This document shows positions 23,733-33,071 of a DNA stretch of 64,000 nt, piece by piece. The notes beneath the pieces were generated by a model. The model was not told where the DNA came from. It did no database searches and worked only from the letters and a program-made list of their open reading frames with translations. Each line of letters starts with the position of its first letter. Position 1 is the stretch's first letter. The DNA lies in contig DAHVDE010000067.1 in assembly GCA_027313705.1 (NCBI GenBank), positions 1-64,000 on the forward strand, written 5' to 3'. The position numbers and the translations under genes were made by a program. Source of the DNA: Actinomycetota bacterium. GTDB taxonomy: Bacteria > Actinomycetota > Actinomycetes > Streptosporangiales > Streptosporangiaceae.

Positions 23733-25295
23733 ATGCCCGACCAGCTTGTGGTGCCGGGTCCGCCCGGCCAACCAGGGGGCGCGCACGTCGAGCTGACCGA
23801 CATCTCCAAGTCGTTCGGCGGCGTGCGCGCCCTCGAGGCGGTCAATCTGAGGATCGACCGCGGCTCGATTCACGCTCTCGTCGGAGAAAACGGCGCGGGC
23901 AAGTCGACGCTCGGCAAGATCATCGCGGGCGTGACGGTGCCTGACCGCGGCCAGATGCTGCTGCGCGGCGGTCAGGTCAGGTTCCACACGCCCAGAGAGG
24001 CGATCGCGCGCGGGATCGTGCTTATCGCGCAGGAACTCTCGATCGTCCCTGCTCTTTCTGTGGCCGAGAACGTGTTCCTCGGTGCCGAGCCAAGGCGCGG
24101 CGGCGTGGTGAACCGGAGGGCGCTTCGCAAGCGCTACGCGGACCTTGCCGCGAGCGCGGGGTTCGACCTGCGCGGCGACCTGAACGCCGGAGCCCTGCGC
24201 ACCGCCGACCAGCAGAAGGTCGAGATCCTCCGGGCACTCAGCAGGGACGCGGAACTGATCGTCATGGACGAGCCGACGGCCGCGCTTTCCCGCCCGGACG
24301 TGGACCTGCTGCACGAGGTCATCCGCAGGCTGGCGGCCGCAGGCACCACCGTGGTGCTCGTCTCGCATTTCCTCGGCGAGGTGCTTGAGCTTGCCGACCA
24401 GGTGACGGTGCTGCGTGATGGCAAGCTCGTGCGCACCGCCGCCGCTGCGGAAGAGACCGAGACCACGCTGCTGAGCGCCATGCTCGGGCGGCCGCTCGGC
24501 ACCGCGTTCCCGGTCAGGCGGCCCGTACCCCCGCACGCGCCAGTGGTGCTCAGCGTGCAGGGCCTTACCGCGTCAGGAGTGACCAACGTGTCGCTTGAGG
24601 TCCGTGCGGGCGAGATCGTGGGCCTGGCCGGCCTGATCGGGGCCGGCCGCACCGAACTGGCCAGCGCCGTCTACCGGGCTGTCCGTGCGCAGTCAGGAGT
24701 CATCACCTTGAGCCCGCCGCGACAGCAGGCCCCGGTGCAGTTGCACCGAGCCGGCAGCCCGCGGGCGGCACTTATGGCGGGACTTGCCCTGATCCCTGAG
24801 GGCAGGAAAGAGCACGGGCTGCTGCTCGGCCGCCCGATCGGGGAGAACGTCAGCCTGGCCGCGCTGGCCAAGTTCCATCGCGGCGGCCTGGTCAGGCGGC
24901 GCGCGGAACGCCGCGCGGTCGATGCGGTGCTGGTCAAGGCCGGTGTGCGTGTCCGGAGCCAGGCTGCTCCCGCAAGCACGCTCTCCGGCGGCAACCAGCA
25001 GAAGCTGCTATTCGCGCGCATCCTGCTGTGCGAGCCCAAGGTGCTGATCGCCGACGAGCCGACTCGCGGTGTCGACGTGGGCTCTAAGCGCGCGATCTAT
25101 GACCTGCTGACCGAACTGGCCGCCGATGGCCTCGGCGTGCTCCTTATCTCCTCAGATGTCGAGGAGATCCTCGGCTTGGCCCACCGGGTGCTCGTGATGC
25201 GCCTCGGCGGGATCACAGCCGAACTGACCGGCAGTGAAATGACCGAGGCCGCCATTCTCAGCGCTGCTTTCGGCGCGGCCAGGGGAGGTACCTGA
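23733..25295 (+). CDS. ABC importer ATPase, duplicated (RbsA/MglA type)
   Basis: The protein has 520 residues from the ATG at 23733. The first ATPase half has Walker A GENGAGKST (about 51-59) and Walker B ELIVMDEPTAALS. The second half has the altered A-loop GLAGLIGAGRTE instead of a true Walker A, signature LSGGNQQKLLFARIL and Walker B IADEPTRGVDVGSK. One intact and one degenerate nucleotide site is usual for the CUT2 sugar family. It couples ATP hydrolysis to the adjacent permease, and its stop overlaps the permease ATG by 1 nt. Confidence 0.9.
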   Translation: MPDQLVVPGPPGQPGGAHVELTDISKSFGGVRALEAVNLRIDRGSIHALVGENGAGKSTLGKIIAGVTVPDRGQMLLRGGQVRFHTPREAIARGIVLIAQELSIVPALSVAENVFLGAEPRRGGVVNRRALRKRYADLAASAGFDLRGDLNAGALRTADQQKVEILRALSRDAELIVMDEPTAALSRPDVDLLHEVIRRLAAAGTTVVLVSHFLGEVLELADQVTVLRDGKLVRTAAAAEETETTLLSAMLGRPLGTAFPVRRPVPPHAPVVLSVQGLTASGVTNVSLEVRAGEIVGLAGLIGAGRTELASAVYRAVRAQSGVITLSPPRQQAPVQLHRAGSPRAALMAGLALIPEGRKEHGLLLGRPIGENVSLAALAKFHRGGLVRRRAERRAVDAVLVKAGVRVRSQAAPASTLSGGNQQKLLFARILLCEPKVLIADEPTRGVDVGSKRAIYDLLTELAADGLGVLLISSDVEEILGLAHRVLVMRLGGITAELTGSEMTEAAILSAAFGAARGGT

Positions 25296-26287
25296 TGAAC
25301 AACTCGGACGTGACAGGCAGCCGTGCCGCCTTGGCTCTGCCGTCGGGCGCGGGCATGGTGTCGATGCTGCGTAAGGCGGGCATCGTCTGGCCCTTCCTCA
25401 TACTCTTCATCGTGCTTTCGGTCGCGAGCGGTCCTTTCTTCAGCAAGGTAAACCTGCTCGACATACTCGACCAGCAAGCCTCGACCCTGATCATCGCGGC
25501 GGCCGGAACCATGGTGCTGGTCGCCGGCTGCATCGACTTGTCGGTCGGCGCGACCTATGCGCTCGCCGGAGTGACGGCGACCGAGCTAGCGCTGCACACA
25601 AGTCCTTTCCTCGCGGTCGTGGCCGGGGTAGCCACCGGGCTGGTCGTCGGGCTTGTCAACGGCGTCGTGGCCACGACGTTCCGCATCAACTCGCTGATTG
25701 CCACGCTGGCGATGTCGTTCGTAGTCAGCGGCCTGGCCAGCCTGGTGACCAGCGGGAACCTGATCATCGCCTACGCCAAGCCAGGCTTTGCCGACCTGGC
25801 CAGGACAGTATTCCTGTCCGTCAACACGTCCACCTGGACGATGATCGCGGTGGTGCTGCTTTTCGGCCTGGTGCTTTCCAGGACGGCCGCGGGACGTTAC
25901 ATGTACGCGGCGGGCAGCAACGCCGACGCGGCCAGGCTGGCAGGCGTCAGAGTGCAGCAGACGAGGCTGCTCGCGTTCGTGCTGAGCGGCGGCGCCGCCG
26001 CGCTCGGCGGCGTCATCGACGCCTCCCGCGTCCTTTCCGCCCAGGCATCCAACGGCGAGACCACGCTGACGTTCACCGTCCTCGCCGGGATCGTGGTCGG
26101 CGGCACGAGCATACTCGGCGGCGAGGGCGCCATCTGGCGCACCGTAGTCGGCGTGCTGTTCATCGCCCTGATCGGCAACGGCTCAGACCTTCTTGGCCTG
26201 AACCCGCTCTACGACCAGATCGCCCTCGGGGTGATCCTCTTGCTCGCCGTAGGCGCCGACGCCTGGTCCCGCCTCAGAGTCACTTAG
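25295..26287 (+). CDS. ABC importer permease (RbsC/BPD_transp_2 type)
   Basis: This 330-residue polytopic membrane protein has about 8-10 hydrophobic segments. LIIAAAGTMVLVAGCIDLSV carries the CUT2 permease hallmark (G...V...GGIDLSVG in relatives). The cytoplasmic coupling region includes YAAGSNADAARLAGV. It completes the importer with the preceding binding protein and ATPase; the three genes are translationally coupled. Confidence 0.9.
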   Translation: MNNSDVTGSRAALALPSGAGMVSMLRKAGIVWPFLILFIVLSVASGPFFSKVNLLDILDQQASTLIIAAAGTMVLVAGCIDLSVGATYALAGVTATELALHTSPFLAVVAGVATGLVVGLVNGVVATTFRINSLIATLAMSFVVSGLASLVTSGNLIIAYAKPGFADLARTVFLSVNTSTWTMIAVVLLFGLVLSRTAAGRYMYAAGSNADAARLAGVRVQQTRLLAFVLSGGAAALGGVIDASRVLSAQASNGETTLTFTVLAGIVVGGTSILGGEGAIWRTVVGVLFIALIGNGSDLLGLNPLYDQIALGVILLLAVGADAWSRLRVT

Positions 26288-26315
26288 TCCTCCAGTTCCC
26301 TGGCGGGGCCGCCGG

Positions 26316-26882
26316 GTGGGTCTCCTTACCTTGACCCCTGCCCAGGCCAGCTTCCTGCGCCTGGCAGAGGTTTCCGTGGTGGGTGAAGCCGCGCTCCGGG
26401 CAGCCCTTGCCGCCGCCGGGGCCGCCCTGCACGGCGCGGACTGCGTCTTCTACTTGCCGGTCAGTGACCAGGCCGCCGTGCACGCTGAGACCTGGCCAGC
26501 AGGGACGCGTCAGCTGACCCTGGCCGACGCCGAGGCGTTCAGGCAGTTCACCGCCGGCGCTCCGGCCGATGACATGGACGAGGCCTTCGTCGAGCTCGAC
26601 TACTGGCTTGTCGTGGGCACCTTCGCGGACGGCCGCCTGGTTTCCGCCGCAAGCATGTACCCCTGGCATGGCACGCACTTCGCTGACCTGGGTGTCATCA
26701 CGCTGCCTGAGTACCGCGGCCGCGGGCTGGCCAGGCGCACCGTCCGCGCGATCAGCGCCCGCGCCCTCGCCGGGGGTTACGAGCCGCAGTTTCGCTGCCA
26801 GCTCGACAACACGGCCTCGGCCGCGCTGGCCAGATCTGCCGGCTTCGCGCAGTTCTGCACCTGGGATGTCGTCGCGCGCTGA
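26316..26882 (+). CDS. GNAT-family N-acetyltransferase
   Basis: The protein has 188 residues from a GTG at 26316; the SD is weak and a TTG at 26331 is an alternative. The GNAT fold is visible in DLGVITLPEYRGRGLARRTV, where PEYRGRGLA is the acetyl-CoA pyrophosphate loop (Q/RxxGxG/A). The following N..S...R.GF segment reads NTASAALARSAGF. It starts 28 nt after the permease stop and may be the operon's last gene. It converges on the ankyrin gene. The acceptor substrate is unknown. Confidence 0.75.
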   Translation: MGLLTLTPAQASFLRLAEVSVVGEAALRAALAAAGAALHGADCVFYLPVSDQAAVHAETWPAGTRQLTLADAEAFRQFTAGAPADDMDEAFVELDYWLVVGTFADGRLVSAASMYPWHGTHFADLGVITLPEYRGRGLARRTVRAISARALAGGYEPQFRCQLDNTASAALARSAGFAQFCTWDVVAR

Positions 26883-26895
26883 CTGAGCCAAGGCC

Positions 26896-28386
26896 TCACC
26901 TCGGCGCGGCGTCAGCCTCGAGCAGTTCGGCGACGGCGTGCTGGCCGTGCCGCCGTGCGCTTTCCAGCGGCGTCGCTCCCCACTGGCTGGTGATGTTCTG
27001 ATCGGCGCCTAGCCGAAGCAGCAGCCTGGTCAGCTCGACGTCGCCGGCCTGCGCGGCCTGGTGCAGCGGGGTGAACCACGGCTGCTCGACTGGCGCGTCG
27101 AGTCGGCCTCGGGCGTTCACGTCGAAGCCGAGCTCGGCTAGCAGTGCCAGCGCGTCGAGCTTGCAGCCGGCCGCTGCCCAGGCCATCAGGCCTGGCCGTC
27201 GCTCACGGGCAGCCCGGGCGTGGCCGCGCAGCCGCGTGACCGTCTCGCGGTCACCGGCCAGGACGGCGGCGATCAGCGTGTTCACCTCGTCGAGCGCCGG
27301 CGGTGCGGCACCGTGGTCGACCAGCCATCCGGCCAGCTCCTGGTACCCGCTGAGGATGGCGAGCTCGGCGGGGGTGAGCCCGTCTGAGTTCCGCAGCACG
27401 ACCGGCCGCCTGCCGGGTGCGCGGTACGGAGTGCGGATGTCGGTACCGTGCTCGACCAGCAGTTTCACCCGGTCGTGCAGGTCGTGCACGATGGCCCACC
27501 ACAGCTGCCCGCGCAGCGTCTCGCTGGGCGTGTCGGCCTTGTCGCCGAATCTCGCCGCCCACGGCCCGCCGTCCTCCCTGCCCAGGCCGTGCTCGAACAG
27601 CAGGACAAGGTGCCGGTTGTCGCGGCCGAACTGACGGTTATAGAGAAGCTGCCCGTCGTTCGCGTTGGCGCCTGCGGTCAGCAGCAGTTCTGCCAGGGCG
27701 AACGCGTGCGGGTGCTCGTCTTCTTCGTGGCTGCCGAGCGCGCAGGCCGCCACCGTGTACGGCGGGTACAGGCCGTGCCACAAGTAGCCGGCGTTCGGGT
27801 CGGCGCCGTGTTCAAGCAGTGCCCGTGCCGTGCCGAGCGTGGCATGCACGCTCGGCCGCGGGTCGTGCCTGGCGCTCGCGAGATAGAGCAGCGGCTCCCA
27901 GCCGTACGGGCCGCCCTCGCGACTGGCCAGCGCCGGATCGGCCGCGAGCAGCGCCAGGACCGATGCCTGGTCTGCCGCGGCGGCGGCGACATGGATGCTC
28001 GACCGCGTCAGCTCCGGGCAGTCAGCCAGCACCCTGGCCGCCCGCTCCCAGCGGGAGGGCTCGTCGTCGCCGCCGAAGCGCAAGCAGGCGAACGCAAGGA
28101 ACTCCGCTGCCGCGTCGCCGGCATCGCCAACCTCGTCGGGAGACCGGCGATACCGCACGATCATCTCCAGGTGCCGCTTGAGCCGCGCCCACGAGGCGAA
28201 GCCGTTGTGCCTTGCGACCACAAGCTGAGCGCTGGCCAGCGTGACCGGGCCGGCGCCTTGGGGATAATACTCGGCGACCAGATCCAGGGCGCCTTTGACG
28301 CCCGCACGGGCCAGGTCGCGAAGGTCCTTGGCCTGCTTGCGGAGCTGTTCCAGGCTCGCGTCGTCGGGCAGGGAAACAGGTGGCAT
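26896..28386 (-). CDS. Ankyrin-repeat protein
   Basis: The protein has 496 residues from the ATG at 28386, with AAGGAGG upstream. The N-terminal 30 residues (SLEQLRKQAKDLRDLARAG) and the following ARHNGFASWARLKRHLE match a helical module common at the start of actinobacterial ankyrin proteins. Ankyrin repeats follow, for example LLEHGADPNAGY, LLLTAGANANDGQ, LVEHGTDIRTPYR, LAILSGYQELAGWLVDHGA and TPLHQAAQAGDVELTRLLLR. No signal peptide or enzyme motif is seen. It is probably a cytosolic protein-binding scaffold. It is divergent from the FAD/Fe-S oxidoreductase gene. Confidence 0.83.
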   Translation of the reverse strand: MPPVSLPDDASLEQLRKQAKDLRDLARAGVKGALDLVAEYYPQGAGPVTLASAQLVVARHNGFASWARLKRHLEMIVRYRRSPDEVGDAGDAAAEFLAFACLRFGGDDEPSRWERAARVLADCPELTRSSIHVAAAAADQASVLALLAADPALASREGGPYGWEPLLYLASARHDPRPSVHATLGTARALLEHGADPNAGYLWHGLYPPYTVAACALGSHEEDEHPHAFALAELLLTAGANANDGQLLYNRQFGRDNRHLVLLFEHGLGREDGGPWAARFGDKADTPSETLRGQLWWAIVHDLHDRVKLLVEHGTDIRTPYRAPGRRPVVLRNSDGLTPAELAILSGYQELAGWLVDHGAAPPALDEVNTLIAAVLAGDRETVTRLRGHARAARERRPGLMAWAAAGCKLDALALLAELGFDVNARGRLDAPVEQPWFTPLHQAAQAGDVELTRLLLRLGADQNITSQWGATPLESARRHGQHAVAELLEADAAPR

Positions 28387-28549
28387 GCCGCCAACCTCCT
28401 TGTGCATCGCCTGCGGTCCGCATCGTCAGGCAGGGAGGCGGCCGCACAGCCAGCACCGCTCGTGACAGCTTGCTTCGGGTGGGCTCAGCCCTGTCCGCGG
28501 ACCCGGCGGCGCCCCGCGCGCCACTCCAGAGACTACGCCAGGCGGAAGG

Positions 28550-28586
28550 CCGCAGAGCGGGGTCCGCAGGGCGGGGTCCGCAGAGC
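28550..28586. repeat. 14-bp tandem repeat in the divergent intergenic region
   Basis: CCGCAGAGCGGGGT (28550-28563), CCGCAGGGCGGGGT (28564-28577) and a partial third unit CCGCAGAGC (28578-28586) stand in tandem. They lie about 80 nt before the oxidoreductase gene. They could be a multi-site operator or simple slippage; nothing decides between these. Confidence 0.5.
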
Positions 28587-28663
28587 AAGCCAGGAACGTT
28601 GCTGCCGATAAGGCCGGGCAGGTGCCGCAGGCGCGCTCCTGCGGACGCCTGGCTATGCTCGGG

Positions 28664-31525
28664 ATGGTGCTACTGCTTCGCGGATCACGGCAGGCACTTG
28701 CGGCCGAACTGCGGCGGCGGTTGCGCGGGGACGTCTGGTTCGATGACGGGCGGCGGGCGATCTATGCGACCGACTCGTCGAACTACCGGCAGGTTCCCCT
28801 TGGCGTTGCCTGCCCGGCCGACGAGGAGGACCTGGCCGAGGTTCTCCTGGTGTGCCGGGAGGCTGGCGCGCCAGTCACCGGGCGCGGCGCAGGTACCAGC
28901 CTGGCCGGGCAGGCCTGCAACGAGACGGTCATCGTCGACCTGAGCAGGCACCTGACCAAGATTCTCGGCGTTGACCCCGACGCGCGGACCGCCCGGGTGC
29001 AGCCGGGGGTCGTGCTCGATGACTTGCGGGCGGCGTGCCAGCCGTACGGGATCACGTTCGGGCCTGACCCGGCTACCCACGCCTGGTGCACGATCGGCGG
29101 GATGATCGGCAATAACTCCTGCGGCACCCACGCGCTGTATGCGGGCAAGACCGTGGACAACGTCATCGACCTGACCGTGCACACCTACCGCGGCACCAGG
29201 CTGCGGCTAGGCGAGAGCGTTGCCCGGTGGCAGGGCGACCCTGGCTGGCAGAGTCACGGCGGGGAAATTTTGGCCGATATAAGAAACATCGCCGAGCGTT
29301 ACGCGGAGCTGATCAGGCAGCGGTATCCGGCGATCCCTAGGCGGGTCTCCGGTTACAACCTGGACGAGTTGCTGCCAGAACGCGGTTTCAACGTGGCCAG
29401 ATCCCTGGTGGGCAGCGAATCGACATGCGTGCTGGTGAGCGAGGCCACGCTGGCGCTGGCGCCGAGCCCAGTTCATCGTCGGCTCGTCGTGCTCGGGTAC
29501 CGCGACATCTATGCGGCCGCCGATCAGGTGCCTGCGCTCTTGGATCATGAACTGCTCGGGCTAGAGGGCTTCGACTCGGTGCTTACCGGTCAGATGCGCG
29601 CGGCGGGGCTCAACGTGGCCGACCTTGACCTGCTGCCGCCGGGGGCCGGCTGGCTGCTTGCCGAGGTCGGGGCCGACGACGCAGGGGAGGCGCAGGCCAG
29701 GGCCGAGTCCCTGGCCGCCGCGGCCGGCGCCGACGGGGCGAGCGTGGTCCTGCTCACCGACCGGGCCAGGCAGCGGGCGGCGTGGCGGATCAGGGAGTCA
29801 GGACTCGGCGCGACATCGCGGCCGAGAGGCGGCCAGCCGAACCACGAAGGCTGGGAAGACGCCGCGGTCGCGCCGGCCAGGCTCGGCGAGTACCTGCGGC
29901 GCATCAGGGACCTGTGGGGCGAGTACGGGTACTCGGGCGCCTGGTACGGGCACTTCGGTCAGGGCTGCGTGCACACCAGGAACAATTTCGACTTCTCGTC
30001 CGCGCGGGGAGTCACGAAGTTCAGATCCTACATCGAGCACGCTGCGGACATCGTCGTGGAACTCGGCGGTTCGCTGTCCGGCGAGCACGGGGACGGGCAG
30101 GCGCGAGGCGAGCTACTGGGAAAGATGTACGGGCCGGAACTGGTTCAGGCTTTCGGAGAGTTCAAGGCGGCCTGGGACCCTGACGGGCGGATGAACCCCG
30201 GCAAGCTGGTCGACGCCAGACCGCTCGACGCGGACCTGCACTACGGGCCCGCGCACCGGGTAATCGACCTCTCGCCGCCTGCGTTCGCGTTCGCCAAGGA
30301 CGGCGGCAGCTTGCACACCGCCGTGTCGCGTTGTGTCGGCGTCGGCGCCTGCCGGCGAACAGACACCGGAGTCATGTGCCCGTCGTTCCGGGTCACCAGG
30401 GACGAGAAGCATTCCACTCGGGGGCGCGCCAAGCTGCTCGGCGAGATGCTGCAGGGTGAGGTGACGCCCGCTAGCTGGCGGAACAAGGACGTCTTCGACG
30501 CGCTTGACCTTTGCCTGTCCTGCAAGGGGTGCGCGGCCGAGTGCCCGACACGGGTCGACCTGGCGGCCTACAAGGCCGAGTTTCTTTCCCATTACTACCA
30601 GGGACGGCTGCGGCCGGCTTTTGCCTACGCGCTCGGGCTGGTCCCCTGGCTGGCGCGGGCGGGCAGCCGGGTTCCCCGGCTGGCGAACGCCTTGCTGGGT
30701 GATCATGGCGTGGGGCGGCTGGGGAAGCGGCTTGCCGGGGTGAGCGCGACGCGGCCAGTGCCGAGATTCGCGCCTGCCGCGTTCAGGCGTTCCGCCGTTC
30801 ATGCGCGGCAGGGAACGGGCAGCGTCGTGGTATGGCCGGACACATTCAGCGACGCGTTCTGGCCGGGGCGTGCGTCGGCCACGGTTGCGGTCCTTCAGTC
30901 GATCGGGGAGTCGGTCGCGGTGCCCTCGCGGTGGGGTTGCTGCGGGCGGCCACTCTACGACTTCGGGATGCTCGGGCTGGCCAGGCGGGCACTGTCGGGG
31001 GTACTCGATATTCTCTGGCCCTGGGTGGCGGCAGGGGTGCCTGTCGTGGTGCCAGAGCCTAGCTGCCTGGCGGTCTTCAGGGACGAGTTGCCTGAGTTGC
31101 TGGCCGATGATCCGCGGGCGGCGCGGGTCGGCGGGCTGGCGCGAAGCCTGAGCGAGCACCTGCTTGCGGTCGGGTGGTCTCCTGGCGGCGCGCGGGCAGG
31201 AGCGGTCGCCTTCGTGCATCCGCATTGCCATCTGCGGGCTATCGGAGGGCAGGCAGCGGACCTGGCGGTGCTCGAGCGGGCAGGGTACCGCGCCGAGTTG
31301 CTTGACTCGGGCTGCTGCGGGCTGGCCGGCTCTTTCGGGTTCAGGCGAGAGCACGACGCCGTATCACGCCAGATCGCGGCGGACAGGTTCCTGCCGGCCA
31401 TTGCCGCGGTGCCCGACGGAGCCGAGTTGATCATGGACGGGTTCAGTTGCGCGACCCAGGCGGCGCACCTCGGTGCAAGGGCCGGCCGTAGCCTGGCTGA
31501 GGTTCTGATTGAAGTATCGAGATGA
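28664..31525 (+). CDS. FAD-binding and Fe-S-binding oxidoreductase (D-lactate dehydrogenase/glycolate oxidase-like fusion)
   Basis: The protein has about 953 residues. The FAD_binding_4 domain shows PVTGRGAGTSLAGQACNETV and MIGNNSCGTHALYAGKTVDN. The FAD-oxidase C-terminal domain ends near GSLSGEHGDGQARGELLGKM. Two 4Fe-4S motifs follow (CVGVGACRRTDTGVMCPSF and CLSCKGCAAECP). Finally there are CCG (heterodisulfide-reductase-like) motifs in RWGCCGRPLYDFGM and SGCCGLAGSFG. The layout matches long GlcD-GlpC/YdiJ-type fusions that oxidise 2-hydroxy acids and pass electrons to the respiratory chain. Starts at 28622 (GTG), 28655 and 28664 (ATG) are all possible. I prefer 28664 because TATGCT lies 4 nt before it, consistent with leaderless expression. 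Confidence 0.88.
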   Translation: MVLLLRGSRQALAAELRRRLRGDVWFDDGRRAIYATDSSNYRQVPLGVACPADEEDLAEVLLVCREAGAPVTGRGAGTSLAGQACNETVIVDLSRHLTKILGVDPDARTARVQPGVVLDDLRAACQPYGITFGPDPATHAWCTIGGMIGNNSCGTHALYAGKTVDNVIDLTVHTYRGTRLRLGESVARWQGDPGWQSHGGEILADIRNIAERYAELIRQRYPAIPRRVSGYNLDELLPERGFNVARSLVGSESTCVLVSEATLALAPSPVHRRLVVLGYRDIYAAADQVPALLDHELLGLEGFDSVLTGQMRAAGLNVADLDLLPPGAGWLLAEVGADDAGEAQARAESLAAAAGADGASVVLLTDRARQRAAWRIRESGLGATSRPRGGQPNHEGWEDAAVAPARLGEYLRRIRDLWGEYGYSGAWYGHFGQGCVHTRNNFDFSSARGVTKFRSYIEHAADIVVELGGSLSGEHGDGQARGELLGKMYGPELVQAFGEFKAAWDPDGRMNPGKLVDARPLDADLHYGPAHRVIDLSPPAFAFAKDGGSLHTAVSRCVGVGACRRTDTGVMCPSFRVTRDEKHSTRGRAKLLGEMLQGEVTPASWRNKDVFDALDLCLSCKGCAAECPTRVDLAAYKAEFLSHYYQGRLRPAFAYALGLVPWLARAGSRVPRLANALLGDHGVGRLGKRLAGVSATRPVPRFAPAAFRRSAVHARQGTGSVVVWPDTFSDAFWPGRASATVAVLQSIGESVAVPSRWGCCGRPLYDFGMLGLARRALSGVLDILWPWVAAGVPVVVPEPSCLAVFRDELPELLADDPRAARVGGLARSLSEHLLAVGWSPGGARAGAVAFVHPHCHLRAIGGQAADLAVLERAGYRAELLDSGCCGLAGSFGFRREHDAVSRQIAADRFLPAIAAVPDGAELIMDGFSCATQAAHLGARAGRSLAEVLIEVSR

Positions 31526-32214
31526 GCGCGGAGGCGGCAATGGCAGCTGACCGGCGGCTGGACCGGACCGAGGAGTTGTACCAGCGGTCCGTCTTCTGCG
31601 GCGACTCACGCGGCCTTGATGAGGCCGGCCGGCTTCTCGACGCGGTCGAGGCGGACCTGTCACTGGCGCGTGGCAAGCTCATTCACGCTAGCTTCCTTGA
31701 GCAGCGGCGGAGTTCTGGTGCTGCCGCCGTTGCCGACCCTGGCGAGCTTCAGTTTTTCGAGCGCGCGGCTGAGTTGTACGAATCACTCGATGACGTGCCT
31801 GGCCAGGGCAGGGCGGCGTTCTGGATCGGGTGTTTCTACCAGGTGGTGCTCGACGACGACGCGAAGGCCGTGTCCGCACTTGAGCGGGCGGCCGAACTTG
31901 CCACCGAAACGGGCGACAATCTGACACTGTCCTACGCGCTGCGCCATCTGGCCTTTGCCGACCACAAGGCCGGGCGACTCGATTCGGCGAAGGACAAGTT
32001 CAGCGAGTCGACGCGATTGCGGCGCGAAGCGGGCTTTTGGCCAGGCGTGGCCGCTAACCTGATCGGGCTCGCCTACGTATCCGCCGAGCAGGGGCGCAAG
32101 GACGAAGCGATCGGGTTCGCTACCCAGGCGAGAGCGGTTGCGCGCGAGTGTGGCGCCGGCGGCATGATCGCCATGGCCGACGAGGTACTTGGACAGGTGT
32201 CGGCTGGTGAGTGA
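31522..32214 (+). CDS. TPR-repeat protein
   Basis: The protein has 230 residues; its ATG overlaps the oxidoreductase stop (ATGA), so it is co-translated. Helical tetratricopeptide units are visible, such as LQFFERAAELYESLDDVPGQ, KAVSALERAAELATETGDNL, SYALRHLAFADHKAGRLDSA and GLAYVSAEQGRKDEAIGFAT. No signal peptide or enzymatic motif is seen. It is likely a protein-protein adaptor for its operon neighbours, but no partner is known. Confidence 0.8.
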   Translation: MSAEAAMAADRRLDRTEELYQRSVFCGDSRGLDEAGRLLDAVEADLSLARGKLIHASFLEQRRSSGAAAVADPGELQFFERAAELYESLDDVPGQGRAAFWIGCFYQVVLDDDAKAVSALERAAELATETGDNLTLSYALRHLAFADHKAGRLDSAKDKFSESTRLRREAGFWPGVAANLIGLAYVSAEQGRKDEAIGFATQARAVARECGAGGMIAMADEVLGQVSAGE

Positions 32215-32264
32215 TCCAGCCTGGCACCGTCAGGCAGGTCGGCGGCGTCGCTAGGCTGTGGCCG

Positions 32265-32849
32265 GTGGACCCTGTTCTGAAGGACAATCCTGACCGGCTG
32301 CGCTGGAACGCCAGGTACGCGGCCGGTTTCCGGCCTTCCTTCGAGCCGCACCCGCTTGCCAGGCTAGCGCTGTCATCGGATCTCCCCCAAGGGCCGGTGC
32401 TCGACCTGGCCGCTGGTACGTCTGGCAGCGTAATCCTGGCGGCTAAGTCCGGCCGGACCGCAGTCGGAGTCGACGTATCAGACGAGGCGCTGTCCCTGCT
32501 TGCGGCCGAGATCGAAAGGCAGGGGATGTCCGGGCGCGTGACGGTGGTGCAGGCCGACCTTCGCGACTGGCGTCCGGGGAGCCGGGAGTACGCACTGGTG
32601 CTTTGCATCGGGTACTGGGACCGTGACCTCTTCGTTCTGGCCGCGGACGCCGTGCTGCCTGGCGGCGTGCTTGGCTGGGAGGCGCTGACGACCGAGGCGC
32701 TGGATCTTGCGCCCCAGATGCCTTCGCAGTGGTGCGTCAGGCCGGGGGAGCCGGCCTCGTTGCTGCCAGCAGGATGGGAAGTAATCAGCTCGCAAGACGT
32801 GCCGGGGCGGTCCAGACGCCGGATGCTGGCCAGGAGACCTCTGGCATAG
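32265..32849 (+). CDS. Class I SAM-dependent methyltransferase
   Basis: The protein has 194 residues from the GTG at 32265. Motif I is VLDLAAGTSGSVILAA, followed by the acidic VGVDVSDEALSLL and motif II-like VVQADLRDW. The start is debatable. A GTG at 32211 overlaps the TPR stop (GTGA), while GTG 32265 has TAGGCT 7 nt before it and opens DPVLKDNPDRLRWNARYA, which looks like a natural N-terminus of this group. It is small (tellurite-resistance TehB-like size); the methyl acceptor is unknown. A strong hairpin follows. Confidence 0.75.
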   Translation: MDPVLKDNPDRLRWNARYAAGFRPSFEPHPLARLALSSDLPQGPVLDLAAGTSGSVILAAKSGRTAVGVDVSDEALSLLAAEIERQGMSGRVTVVQADLRDWRPGSREYALVLCIGYWDRDLFVLAADAVLPGGVLGWEALTTEALDLAPQMPSQWCVRPGEPASLLPAGWEVISSQDVPGRSRRRMLARRPLA

Positions 32850-32867
32850 CACGGCCAAGTCCGGGAA

Positions 32868-32911
32868 ACTGGTGCCCCCGCCGAGGTGATCATCACAGCG
32901 GGAGCACCAGT
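32868..32911. terminator. Hairpin ending the oxidoreductase-TPR-methyltransferase operon
   Basis: ACTGGTGC plus CCCGC (32868-32875, 32877-32881) pairs with GCGGG plus GCACCAGT (32898-32902, 32904-32911). This gives a 13-bp stem with one mismatch and a 16-nt loop, 19 nt after the methyltransferase stop. It has no U-tract, as is common in high-GC Actinobacteria. Confidence 0.6.
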
Positions 32912-33071
32912 CCGGCCTGCCCCCCTAGGTTGTGAATAGCAAATCGTGAATCTCCCGATCTGACCATCCCCCAATTCGGGGATGCCTGGCGGGCGGGCCG
33001 ACCCTAGAATGCGCGCGACCGCACAGCGGCGGCGATGGCCGGCCGGGGTCAGCGGTCAAGATGGGCGGGAG

